Assembly (NCBI GenBank): GCA_944326335.1
Contig: CALVDM010000005.1
Location: 44,954-108,953 of the forward strand
DNA: 64,000 bases
DNA from: an uncultured Bacteroidales bacterium
GTDB lineage: Bacteria > Bacteroidota > Bacteroidia > Bacteroidales > UBA932
Direction of reading: 5' to 3'
Under the pieces are notes generated by a model. It did no database searches. It was not told the origin of the DNA and was given only the letters and a program-made list of their open reading frames with translations. Positions 9,297 to 16,973 of this stretch are shown piece after piece. The position numbers and the translations under genes were made by a program. Every line of letters starts with the position of its first letter. The stretch's first letter is position 1.

Positions 9297-10400
9297 TCAA
9301 ATTATAATACGCTCTATCCGGCGGGGAACCGAAGTGAATATCTCGTACGGAATGGTCCCGAGAATCCCGGCCAGTTCCGTAGCGGAAGGTTCCTCGCCGA
9401 ATATTGTTACGGTGTCACCGACCTCAGCATCCACGCCTGTTATATCGAGCATGCACATGTCCATGCAGATATTGCCGATGGTCGGCACACGGTGGCCGTT
9501 CAGCATAAATGAGGCATGGCCGTTCCCGAGACGCCTGTCCACCCCGTCCGCATAGCCGACAGGAATGGTGGCAATCACGGTACCGCTGTCTGATATCCGG
9601 CCCATACGTCCATAGCCTATAGTCCCGTCTTCCGGTCCCAGATGTTTGATTTGCAGAATTTTGCACTTGAATGAAGCCACCGGATGAAGTTTCACGCCCG
9701 GAAGCGCGCTCACACCGTAGATGCCGATGCCGAGCCTGACCATGTCGAACTGATACTGGGGGAAACGCTCTATGCCGGCAGAATTCAATATATGATACAT
9801 GGGTCTGTATCCCAGGGCTTCCGAAAGCTTGTCCGCATTCCTCTTGAACATCTCCACCTGGCCTGTAGTGAAGGCATCGCTCTGCGGGTCCTCAGCCGCA
9901 GCCAGATGTGAATAGACAGACCTGACACTGACATTCCGGCAGCCTGCCAGAAAATCAGTCAGTGAGGCAAGCTCGCCCGTCATGAAGCCGAGCCTGTGCA
10001 TTCCCGTGTCGAGTTTGATGTGGACAGGATAATCCTTCATGCCCCTTGCTTCGAGGACTTTGCAGAACTCCTGGAGTGTCACGAGATTAGGTATGCCCGG
10101 TTCAAGGGAATTGTCTATAATCTCATTGAAAAAGTCCGTACCTGCTGTCAGCACGAGGACAGGAGCCTTTATGCCGGCACGGCGGAGCTCGACACCCTCG
10201 ACAGGATAGGCGACTGCCAGATAATCGGCACCGGCCTTCTCCATCATGGAAGCGAACTCAACAGCCCCGTGGCCGTATGCATTGGCCTTCACAAGCACAA
10301 GAAGCTTTGTGGTATCCCTGAGGCGCGACCTGAAATACCTATAGTTAAGGAGGCAGTTCGAAAGATTTATCTCAAGCCTCGAAAAATCGTTCTCTCTCAT
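9297..10400 (-). CDS. alr: Alanine racemase
   Basis: PLP enzyme that makes D-alanine for peptidoglycan. The 367-residue protein has the PLP-binding Lys38 (Val-Lys-Ala-Asn-Ala-Tyr-Gly-His-Gly) and the second catalytic Tyr in Gly-Tyr-Gly-Arg-Met-Gly-Arg. The C-terminal beta domain carries the Gly-Asn-Ile-Cys-Met-Asp-Met substrate loop. In several Bacteroidota Alr is fused behind a MurF domain; this one is a single-domain enzyme of normal length. It is monocistronic and convergent with the DJ-1 gene, and a TAATTTTG box sits about 23 bases upstream of its ATG. Confidence 0.95.
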   Translation of the reverse strand: MRENDFSRLEINLSNCLLNYRYFRSRLRDTTKLLVLVKANAYGHGAVEFASMMEKAGADYLAVAYPVEGVELRRAGIKAPVLVLTAGTDFFNEIIDNSLEPGIPNLVTLQEFCKVLEARGMKDYPVHIKLDTGMHRLGFMTGELASLTDFLAGCRNVSVRSVYSHLAAAEDPQSDAFTTGQVEMFKRNADKLSEALGYRPMYHILNSAGIERFPQYQFDMVRLGIGIYGVSALPGVKLHPVASFKCKILQIKHLGPEDGTIGYGRMGRISDSGTVIATIPVGYADGVDRRLGNGHASFMLNGHRVPTIGNICMDMCMLDITGVDAEVGDTVTIFGEEPSATELAGILGTIPYEIFTSVPRRIERIII

Positions 10401-10422
10401 TGTTCAACCTTATTGAGGAGTG

Positions 10423-10430
10423 CAAAATTA
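10423..10430 (-). promoter_or_regulatory. Candidate -7 box for alr
   Basis: On the minus strand TAATTTTG matches TAnnTTTG. It ends 22 bases before the alr ATG, giving a short leader, which is common in Bacteroidota. Confidence 0.5.
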
Positions 10431-10575
10431 TCAAATTTTGGAATCCGTCATGAATTTTTCATGCATAATTTTGACGTGAGACCTCCCGTCGCCGCACGTC
10501 AGGAACATGACATTCTGCGGAAGGCTCAGTTTTTGCATGACAGACAGCCGCTAAATTTCAGAAAAGAAGAATATC

Positions 10576-11247
10576 ATGAACATCTGGTTTATACTCATTG
10601 CAGTATTCGTGCTCAGCATCATTGTCCAGAACATGCTTACGAGCAGGTTCCACAAATATTCCAAAGTCCCTACCGGAAACGGCATGAGCGGGGCGGAAGT
10701 AGCAATGAAGATGCTTAACGACAACGGCATATACGACGTGCAGGTGGTCCCGACGAAAGGGATGCTGACCGATTTCTACAATCCGGTGTCCAAGACTGTG
10801 GCACTGAGCGAAGGCGTGTATTCCAGCCGCTCGATAGCCGCCGCTGCCGTTGCAGCACATGAATGCGGACATGCCGTACAGCATGCAAAAGGATATGCCC
10901 CTCTCAAATTCAGGACAGCCCTTGTCCCGTTCGTGAACTTCGCATCCGGCATAGTGCAGTGGGTGCTCCTCGCAGGAGTGCTTCTTATGAGTGTCTTTCC
11001 CGGTCTTCTCTGGTTCGGGATTGCGCTTTTCGCCCTCACGACACTCTTCAGTTTCGCGACCCTGCCTGTGGAGATAAACGCAAGCTCGAGAGCCGTGACA
11101 TGGCTCAGGAATGCCGGGATAACAGACGGCGAGACTCAACCAATGGCTGTGGATGCCCTGAAATGGGCTGCCTACACATACGTGATAGCCGCCATCGGCT
11201 CGCTCGCCACACTTCTCTACTATATCGGCCTCGCCCGGCGCGACTGA
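10576..11247 (+). CDS. Membrane-anchored neutral zinc metallopeptidase (YugP-like)
   Basis: A 223-residue protein with an N-terminal transmembrane helix (~1-20), a zincin motif His95-Glu96-Cys-Gly-His99 inside the Ala-Ala-His-Glu-Cys-Gly-His-Ala segment, and two further hydrophobic segments (~116-160) plus one at the end (~197-217). This matches the 'neutral zinc metallopeptidase' family typified by YugP, whose substrate is unknown. It stands alone and is divergent from alr. A TTTTG and TAAATTTC pair (10531-10558) could be its promoter. Confidence 0.85.
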   Translation: MNIWFILIAVFVLSIIVQNMLTSRFHKYSKVPTGNGMSGAEVAMKMLNDNGIYDVQVVPTKGMLTDFYNPVSKTVALSEGVYSSRSIAAAAVAAHECGHAVQHAKGYAPLKFRTALVPFVNFASGIVQWVLLAGVLLMSVFPGLLWFGIALFALTTLFSFATLPVEINASSRAVTWLRNAGITDGETQPMAVDALKWAAYTYVIAAIGSLATLLYYIGLARRD

Positions 11248-11252
11248 GGGCT

Positions 11253-11288
11253 CTTGCCGCCACTCAGAACCTTGCCGCCACTCAGAAC
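11253..11288. repeat. Perfect 18-bp tandem duplication
   Basis: CTTGCCGCCACTCAGAAC occurs twice head-to-tail (11253-11270 and 11271-11288) with no mismatch. The second copy covers the stop codon of the minus-strand small gene ending at 11282. This looks like a recent slippage duplication. Confidence 0.9.
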
Positions 11289-11575
11289 AGTGTAGGAGGA
11301 TTGGAACCGAGCTCCCGGAGGACCTTCTCCAGGATAGCCTGACGGAAAAATACGGATTTGGCATTGACCTTGAAACGGCTGCAATATTCACCTATTGCAG
11401 CCATTTCCTTATCATTAAGATATATGACCTGCCGGTTTTTTCTCACAGAGGACTCCTTCTCCCTTCTGAGGAAATCCGGATTGATTGCCTGTATTGTCTT
11501 TTTCTTTCTCAAATCCAGGGATTTTCCGTAAAGATACGCAGATTTTTCACATTTTTTCAAAAAATCCTTCTGCAT
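11282..11575 (-). CDS. Small conserved protein, possibly DNA-binding
   Basis: A 97-residue, Lys/Arg-rich protein with no known enzyme motif. The second half (residues ~48-90: Gln-Val-Ile-Tyr-Leu, then two amphipathic helices with Ser-Val-Phe-Phe-Arg-Gln-Ala-Ile-Leu) follows a beta-helix-helix pattern like ribbon-helix-helix or MobC-like proteins; this is a weak fold guess. It is flanked by an 18-bp tandem repeat at its stop codon and is divergent from the arginine block. No partner toxin or mobilisation gene is adjacent. Function unknown. Confidence 0.6.
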   Translation of the reverse strand: MQKDFLKKCEKSAYLYGKSLDLRKKKTIQAINPDFLRREKESSVRKNRQVIYLNDKEMAAIGEYCSRFKVNAKSVFFRQAILEKVLRELGSNPPTLF

Positions 11576-11589
11576 TGAAAATTTATTTG

Positions 11590-11597
11590 TATGTTTG
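11590..11597 (+). promoter_or_regulatory. Candidate -7 box for the first arginine block
   Basis: TATGTTTG fits TAnnTTTG. It lies ~250 bases before the GNAT start, so the transcript would carry a long leader that includes a small open frame at 11606-11698 and the palindrome AATTGCAATT near 11760-11769. Confidence 0.4.
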
Positions 11598-11605
11598 CAG
11601 GGATT

Positions 11606-11698
11606 ATGGAAAAAAGGACAGAAATATCATCTTTCAAGTCACCGTACCTCAGAGTCCGACGAGGCACGGCTGCAGCGTCTGTCCTTGTCCGAATATAG
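11606..11698 (+). CDS. Possible leader peptide upstream of arginine genes
   Basis: A 30-codon frame with ATG start and TAG stop lies between the candidate promoter and the GNAT gene. It contains five Arg codons: one AGG, one AGA and three CGA. CGA looks uncommon in neighbouring genes, where AGG and CGC dominate. An Arg-containing leader before an arginine operon suggests translation-coupled control. Against this, there is no obvious terminator/antiterminator pair and such short frames occur by chance. Treat as a hypothesis. Confidence 0.2.
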   Translation: MEKRTEISSFKSPYLRVRRGTAAASVLVRI

Positions 11699-11845
11699 GA
11701 GGGCGTACATCAGGGACCCCTCAACTTCTCCAGACACACGCACATATCGGAAAGCATTTAATTGCAATTGACAATCGAGGTTTGTCTTGCCGTTAGGGGC
11801 TTTATTGTATTTCAGGATAAAATCATCAATCATCAGAATCAGAAA

Positions 11846-12418
11846 ATGGATATCGATGTACTTGTGGCAAACAACGGCCACGCGAAGTATGCACAGGAAA
11901 TCTGCGATGAAATGTACATTTCGGCGCAGGAAAGGGGCACAGGCATCGCAAAACGCACGACAGAGTACGTTATCGAGAAAATGAAGGCCGGGAAGGCAGT
12001 CATAGCCATAGCAAAGAACGGGAGATTCGCAGGCTTTTCCTACATCGAGACATGGGAAGGGAAGAAATATGTGGCCAACTCCGGACTCATAGTGGCACAT
12101 GCATTCAGGGGAATCGGCCTTGCAAAAAGGATAAAGCAGAGGATATTCAGGCTGTCCAGGGAAAAATACCCCGATGCCAAGATATTCAGCATCACCACAG
12201 GGGCTGCGGTCATGAAGATGAACTATGAACTCGGGTTCAGGCCTGTGCCTTTCGGGGAACTGACGCACGACCCTGAATTCTGGAAGGGATGCCAGGGATG
12301 CAAGAACTTCCCTATCCTCCAGAACAACAATTACAGGATGTGCCTCTGCACCGGGCTGCTTTACGACCCGATGGAACACATTGCCATACAGGACGGTACG
12401 GTGCGTGTGGCACAATAA
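11846..12418 (+). CDS. GNAT acyltransferase, candidate first enzyme of arginine synthesis
   Basis: A 190-residue GNAT-fold protein. The acyl-CoA-binding region is His-Ala-Phe-Arg-Gly-Ile-Gly-Leu-Ala-Lys (~ residue 90), preceded by a beta strand ending in Ser-Gly-Leu-Ile-Val. A Cys-rich stretch follows near residue 150 (Gly-Cys-Gln-Gly-Cys-Lys). It precedes argG-argC-argD with a 40-base gap, the position where an N-acylglutamate synthase is expected. Because the ArgF' at 53.1 kb has the succinyl-specific Pro90, this protein may make N-succinylglutamate rather than N-acetylglutamate; that is inference. The ATG at 11846 is chosen over an in-frame upstream start inside the leader. Confidence 0.75.
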   Translation: MDIDVLVANNGHAKYAQEICDEMYISAQERGTGIAKRTTEYVIEKMKAGKAVIAIAKNGRFAGFSYIETWEGKKYVANSGLIVAHAFRGIGLAKRIKQRIFRLSREKYPDAKIFSITTGAAVMKMNYELGFRPVPFGELTHDPEFWKGCQGCKNFPILQNNNYRMCLCTGLLYDPMEHIAIQDGTVRVAQ

Positions 12419-12458
12419 CGGCAATCATAACCAGGAAAAACACTAAAAAACGAACGAT

Positions 12459-13670
12459 ATGAACAACAAAGTCGTACTTGCATTCAGCGGAGGTCTTGAC
12501 ACCTCGTTCTGCGTGCCTTATCTGAAAAACGAGAAAGGGCTCGAGGTCCACACAATCATGGTGAACACCGGAGGTTTCTCCAAGGAAGAGGAGAAGAAGA
12601 TAGAGCAGCGCGCCCTGCAGCTCGGAGCCGCTTCGCACACCAATGTCGATGCCGTTGACACATACTACCGGCACGGCCTCAAATATCTGATATTCGGCAA
12701 CATCCTCAAGAATGCCACCTACCCGCTGTCTGTAAGTTCCGAACGTGTGTTCCAGGCAATCGAAGTGCTGAAGCACGTGAAGAAGCTCGGGGCTTCATAC
12801 GTGGCGCACGGGAGCACGGGAGCAGGCAACGACCAGGTGAGGTTCGACATAGTGTTCGAGATTCTCGCGCCTGAAGTGAAAATCATCGCCCCGATAAGGG
12901 AGCTTTCCATTACCAGACAGGAGGAAATCAAGTATCTCCAGGAGCACGGCTTCGAGTCATCATGGGAAAAGGCCAGATATTCCATAAACCAGGGACTCTG
13001 GGGGACGAGCATCGGAGGGGTCGAGACCCTGTCTTCCGACGGCTATCTCCCTGAGGAGGCATACCCTACAAAAGTCACCAAGACAAAGCCGGAGCATGTC
13101 AGGATAGGTTTCGAGGCAGGAGAACCGGTGTCCGTGAACGGTGAGAAGATGTCCCCTGTGGATGTCATCAGGAAGATACGGGACATCGCAGGACCTTTCG
13201 GTATCGGCAGGGACATCCATGTCGGCGACACCATAATAGGGATAAAGGGGCGTGTAGCATTCGAAGCTGCCGCACCTCTCATAATAATCAAGGCACATCA
13301 CCTGCTCGAGAAACATGTGCTCACAAAAGGCCAGCTCTACTGGAAAGACCAGATTTCCGTATGGTACGGACAGCAGATGCACGAGGCCATGTATCTCGAC
13401 CCTGTGCTCAGGGATATGGAAGCCATGATGGACCACATGGAAAGAAACGTGACCGGAGAAGTGGAGGTCGCCCTCATGCCATACCATTTCTCAGTGCTGG
13501 GATGCAGGAGCGGGCACGACCTCATGAACTCCGAATTCGGTTCATACGGGGAAATCAACAGGTCCTACACAGGTGAAGACGTTGTGGGATTCACGAAAGT
13601 GCTCGCCAACCCTCTGAAAATATATTACAGCGTGAACGGCGAACATGCCGACGATGTGGTGAAAGACTGA
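12459..13670 (+). CDS. argG: ArgG, argininosuccinate synthase
   Basis: ATP-dependent ligase that joins citrulline and aspartate. The 403-residue protein starts with the N-type ATP pyrophosphatase loop Ala-Phe-Ser-Gly-Gly-Leu-Asp-Thr-Ser (residues ~8-16). It contains the Ala-His-Gly-Ser-Thr-Gly-Ala-Gly-Asn-Asp-Gln-Val-Arg-Phe segment for citrulline/aspartate binding and the Gly-Ile-Lys-Gly-Arg-Val-Ala-Phe-Glu region. Length is normal. It follows the GNAT gene by 40 bases and precedes argC by 12 bases, so one operon is likely. Confidence 0.96.
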   Translation: MNNKVVLAFSGGLDTSFCVPYLKNEKGLEVHTIMVNTGGFSKEEEKKIEQRALQLGAASHTNVDAVDTYYRHGLKYLIFGNILKNATYPLSVSSERVFQAIEVLKHVKKLGASYVAHGSTGAGNDQVRFDIVFEILAPEVKIIAPIRELSITRQEEIKYLQEHGFESSWEKARYSINQGLWGTSIGGVETLSSDGYLPEEAYPTKVTKTKPEHVRIGFEAGEPVSVNGEKMSPVDVIRKIRDIAGPFGIGRDIHVGDTIIGIKGRVAFEAAAPLIIIKAHHLLEKHVLTKGQLYWKDQISVWYGQQMHEAMYLDPVLRDMEAMMDHMERNVTGEVEVALMPYHFSVLGCRSGHDLMNSEFGSYGEINRSYTGEDVVGFTKVLANPLKIYYSVNGEHADDVVKD

Positions 13671-13682
13671 CAGGGAGGCATC

Positions 13683-14654
13683 ATGATAAAGGCAGCGATA
13701 GCAGGAGGGACCGGCTACACGGGAGGGGAGCTCTTCAGGCTTCTCCTCCGCCACCCCCATGTGGAGATAGTGGCAGCCACCACGACATCTCTGGAAGGCA
13801 CTCCGGTGAGCGACGTGCACAGGGACCTCATCGGAGAGACGGACCTGAAGTTCGGGACAGAGACAGGTGAGCCTGACGTCATTTTCCTGTGCCTCGGACA
13901 CGGGCTCTCGAGGGAATTTCTCGACACCCGCAAGATAAGCGGAGAATGCAGGATTATCGACCTCGGGAATGATTTCAGGCTCGACGGCAGCTATGCAGGA
14001 CGGGATTTCGTGTACGGTCTGTGCGAAGGCGACAGGGAGCGCATACGCAATGCCCACGACATCGCCAACCCGGGATGTTTCGCCACCGCCATACAGCTCG
14101 CCCTCCTGCCGCTCGCAAGCGGGAAGCTCATCCGCGACGAGATACATGTCACGGCCATAACAGGCTCTACCGGAGCCGGGAAGAAGCTTTCCGAGACCTC
14201 GCACTTCAGCTACAGGGACAACAACATATCCATCTACAAGCTGTTTTCGCACCAGCACCTCGGAGAAATCCGCAGGAACATAGGAAGGATTGCCGGAAGC
14301 GAACCTGTGGTGAACTTCGTACCTGTCAGGGGTGACTTCACGAGGGGCATCTTCGCAAGTGTGTACACCAGGGCCGTGGATGGCCTCGGGGAAAAGGACT
14401 ACATCGAACTTTTCAAAGACTTCTACAAGGACTCCCCTTTCGTTTTCCACTCGGAAAACGGAATTTCCTTGAAAGAAGTCGTAAACACGAACAAGGGACT
14501 GGTGCATGTTGAGCTGCATGGCAGTTACGTGCACATAAGTTCCGCAATCGACAACCTGCTGAAGGGAGCTTCGGGCCAGGCGGTGGAGAACATGAACCTG
14601 ATGTTCGGACTGGATGAGGCCGAAGGGCTGCACCTCAAGGCCTCAGCCTTCTGA
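13683..14654 (+). CDS. argC: ArgC, N-acyl-gamma-glutamyl-phosphate reductase
   Basis: NADPH-dependent reductase of the acylated glutamyl phosphate. The 323 residues show an N-terminal Rossmann motif Gly-Gly-Thr-Gly-Tyr-Thr-Gly (8-14), the catalytic Cys132 in Asn-Pro-Gly-Cys-Phe-Ala-Thr, and the Gly-Ser-Thr-Gly-Ala-Gly-Lys loop. The start lies 12 bases after argG. In a succinyl pathway the substrate would carry an N-succinyl group; the sequence alone does not prove this. Confidence 0.95.
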   Translation: MIKAAIAGGTGYTGGELFRLLLRHPHVEIVAATTTSLEGTPVSDVHRDLIGETDLKFGTETGEPDVIFLCLGHGLSREFLDTRKISGECRIIDLGNDFRLDGSYAGRDFVYGLCEGDRERIRNAHDIANPGCFATAIQLALLPLASGKLIRDEIHVTAITGSTGAGKKLSETSHFSYRDNNISIYKLFSHQHLGEIRRNIGRIAGSEPVVNFVPVRGDFTRGIFASVYTRAVDGLGEKDYIELFKDFYKDSPFVFHSENGISLKEVVNTNKGLVHVELHGSYVHISSAIDNLLKGASGQAVENMNLMFGLDEAEGLHLKASAF

Positions 14655-14706
14655 TCCGGACACGTCTGCAGGAAGCCGGAAAACATTTTAACTGACATCA
14701 AGAATT

Positions 14707-15840
14707 ATGGAACTGTTCAAGGTTTACAAGCTATGGGACATTGAACCCGTCAGGGGCCTGGACACCACTCTCTGGGACAAGGACGGGACTGAATACACGG
14801 ACCTCTACGGCGGACATGCCGTCATTTCCGTCGGGCACTGCCATCCGCACTACGTAGCGGCAATAACCGGCCAGGCAGCAAGACTCGGCTTCTATTCCAA
14901 CGCCGTGCAGAACTCCCTGCAGAAAAAGCTTGCCGACAAGCTCGGCAGGATATCCGGATACGACGACTATTCCCTTTTCCTGTGCAACTCGGGAGCCGAA
15001 GCCAACGAAAACGCGCTGAAAATGGCATCCTTCCACACCGGGAGGGAAAAGGTGCTTGCATTCTCCAAGGCTTTCCACGGCAGGACATCCGGAGCCGTGG
15101 CCGTCACGGACAACCCTAAAATCCTCTCTCCGTTCAATGCCACCGGACACGTGACCTTCGTCCCGCTGAACGATGCGGCAAGCGTGGAAAGGGAGCTTGC
15201 CGGCAAGGAATATGCGGCGGTGATAATAGAAGGCATCCAGGGTGTTGCAGGAATCCATGAGCCGGAAGACTCTTTCCTCGTATTCCTGAGGGAAATCTGC
15301 GACAGGACGGGGACAGTGCTCATACTCGACGAGATACAGTCGGGCTACGGACGAACGGGACAGTTCTTCGCCCACCAGCATGCAGGGATACGTGCAGACA
15401 TCGTCACCACGGCAAAAGGCATGGCCAACGGCTTCCCTATCGGAGGCGTACTGCTATCCCCAGCATTCAAACCGTCATACGGGATGCTCGGGACCACTTT
15501 CGGAGGCAATCATCTGGCATGTGCAGCCGCGATAGCCGTACTCGACATCTTCGAAAGCGAGCACCTCGTGGAAAATGCTGCAAAGGTCGGACAATTCTTC
15601 AGGGACGCCCTGTGCCCTGGCGGGAAGCCGATACACCCGATAAAGGAATACAGGGGAAGAGGGCTCATGATAGGGCTCGAGCTGAAAGACGGCTACGAGA
15701 CACTGCGTGAAAGGCTGCTTTTCGAGAAGCATTTCTTCACCGGAGCCGCCGGGAACAATGTCATAAGGCTGCTCCCGTCGCTGACCGTCTCGGAAGAAAC
15801 CGCCTCCAGGTTCGTTTCCGCACTGAAGGAGCTGGCCTGA
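14707..15840 (+). CDS. argD: ArgD, N-acylornithine aminotransferase
   Basis: Class III PLP aminotransferase that makes N-acylornithine from the semialdehyde. The 377 residues show Cys-Asn-Ser-Gly-Ala-Glu-Ala-Asn-Glu (PLP phosphate loop), the Asp-Glu-Ile-Gln-Ser-Gly-Tyr-Gly-Arg-Thr-Gly motif and the Schiff-base Lys237 (Thr-Thr-Ala-Lys-Gly-Met-Ala-Asn-Gly). It is the last gene of the first arginine block. The convergent EamA gene ends 26 bases downstream, and no clear terminator was seen between them. Confidence 0.95.
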   Translation: MELFKVYKLWDIEPVRGLDTTLWDKDGTEYTDLYGGHAVISVGHCHPHYVAAITGQAARLGFYSNAVQNSLQKKLADKLGRISGYDDYSLFLCNSGAEANENALKMASFHTGREKVLAFSKAFHGRTSGAVAVTDNPKILSPFNATGHVTFVPLNDAASVERELAGKEYAAVIIEGIQGVAGIHEPEDSFLVFLREICDRTGTVLILDEIQSGYGRTGQFFAHQHAGIRADIVTTAKGMANGFPIGGVLLSPAFKPSYGMLGTTFGGNHLACAAAIAVLDIFESEHLVENAAKVGQFFRDALCPGGKPIHPIKEYRGRGLMIGLELKDGYETLRERLLFEKHFFTGAAGNNVIRLLPSLTVSEETASRFVSALKELA

Positions 15841-15866
15841 CAGGGCTGCGGCAAATGCCCGGCATA

Positions 15867-16802
15867 TCAGGCGTTGTCTTCCGCGTTTTTCGCCTTGCTC
15901 TTGTTCACCAGAAGCACACCGGAGAATATCAGTACCACAGCCACGATTTTCAGTACATTGAATGTGTCCATGCCCCAGACTATGGCAGCTGCCGTAGCCA
16001 CTATGGGCTGGACATAGTTGTACATGGCCACAAGTGTAGGACGGAGGTATTTCTGCCCTACCGGCACGATGAGATAGCAGAGGAAGGTACCGAACACAAG
16101 CACGTACGCCAGCTCCGCATATTCAGTCATCGAAATCGCATCCCATCCCGCGAGGGCGAGACTTCTCGCGGACATTGGTATCATTACCACCGAGGCGAAG
16201 GTGAACATCCACTTCATGAGGGTGACAGGCGAATATTTCCTGATGAGGTCCCTGAATATGACAAGGTATATCGCGTACGAACACTGCGCAAGGAAGCACA
16301 GGAGGTCTCCGGTGAGACTCGAGGAATGCCCCGACGCAGCCCCTGAGGACGCCCCGGGCAGAAGGTAGTTGCCGAAGACAAGCAGCAGTGCGCCGCATGC
16401 ACCGAGAAGGACTCCGCCAGCCTTCATCCCGGTAATGGGCTCCTTTATGAAAATTGCCGCGAATATCATGGTCACGATAGGGAGCGTGGTCGTGATGATA
16501 GACGCATCCACCGGGGATGTCATGGACACACCTGTCACATAGACACCCTGATTGAGCAATATGGCGAAAAGACCCGCAAAGAAGAACCTCACGTAGTCCA
16601 TCTTGTCCTCTATCTTCTCTCTTTTCCCGAACAGGGAGATAATCCAGAACAAAATCGCAGCACCGAATATCCTCACATCCGCCACAAGCATGGAGGAGAT
16701 AGCGTCCGAGTTCATGGCTGCCTTTGAAACAGGGGCCATGAGTCCCCACATCACACTCGCGGCAAGCATCGCCAGATGTCCGAATTTCTGTTCTTTAGTC
16801 AT
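15867..16802 (-). CDS. EamA-family (DMT superfamily) transporter
   Basis: Integral inner-membrane protein of 311 residues with about ten hydrophobic helices in two repeated EamA halves. The first half begins with Met-Trp-Gly-Leu-Met-Ala-Pro-Val-Ser-Lys. The second contains Gln-Cys-Ser-Tyr-Ala-Ile-Tyr-Leu-Val and ends in a Lys-rich cytosolic tail. Drug/metabolite transporters export amino acids, nucleosides and similar solutes; the substrate here is unknown. The ATG at 16802 is preferred to the longer frame starting at 16844, which would run into the promoter box. Confidence 0.88.
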   Translation of the reverse strand: MTKEQKFGHLAMLAASVMWGLMAPVSKAAMNSDAISSMLVADVRIFGAAILFWIISLFGKREKIEDKMDYVRFFFAGLFAILLNQGVYVTGVSMTSPVDASIITTTLPIVTMIFAAIFIKEPITGMKAGGVLLGACGALLLVFGNYLLPGASSGAASGHSSSLTGDLLCFLAQCSYAIYLVIFRDLIRKYSPVTLMKWMFTFASVVMIPMSARSLALAGWDAISMTEYAELAYVLVFGTFLCYLIVPVGQKYLRPTLVAMYNYVQPIVATAAAIVWGMDTFNVLKIVAVVLIFSGVLLVNKSKAKNAEDNA

Positions 16803-16823
16803 GGTTCCGAAAAATTTGAGGCG

Positions 16824-16831
16824 CAAATATA
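16824..16831 (-). promoter_or_regulatory. Candidate -7 box for the EamA transporter
   Basis: Minus strand TATATTTG, an exact TAnnTTTG match, ends 22 bases before the EamA ATG at 16802. Confidence 0.5.
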
Positions 16832-16880
16832 GGATAATTTTCAAAAAAAGGACCCGGAATCCGACGAACTGACATTAAAA

Positions 16881-16922
16881 GATGTCAGAGAGCCGGCCGG
16901 AGTCGGCCACCCCTCTGACATC
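16881..16922 (-). terminator. Terminator at the end of the heparan sulfate operon
   Basis: GATGTCAGAG and CTCTGACATC form a 10-bp perfect stem around a GC-rich interior that can pair further (GGCCGG with CGGCC). Read on the minus strand it is followed by TTTTAATG. It lies about 50 bases beyond the stop of the last PUL gene, so it should end the 22-kb operon transcript. Confidence 0.7.
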
Positions 16923-16973
16923 AGTAAAACGAATCCGGCTGTCCTCTTATAAAGCAATGACTTGAGGCGGCAA

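Noticed and set aside
10449-10463. CATGAA/TTCATG inverted repeat between alr and the peptidase gene
   Set aside because: It is only six bases per arm in AT-rich DNA and is not tied to a promoter box.
11485-11796. 103-codon plus-strand frame across the arginine leader
   Set aside because: It runs antisense to the small gene at 11282-11575, has no family resemblance and crosses the candidate promoter.
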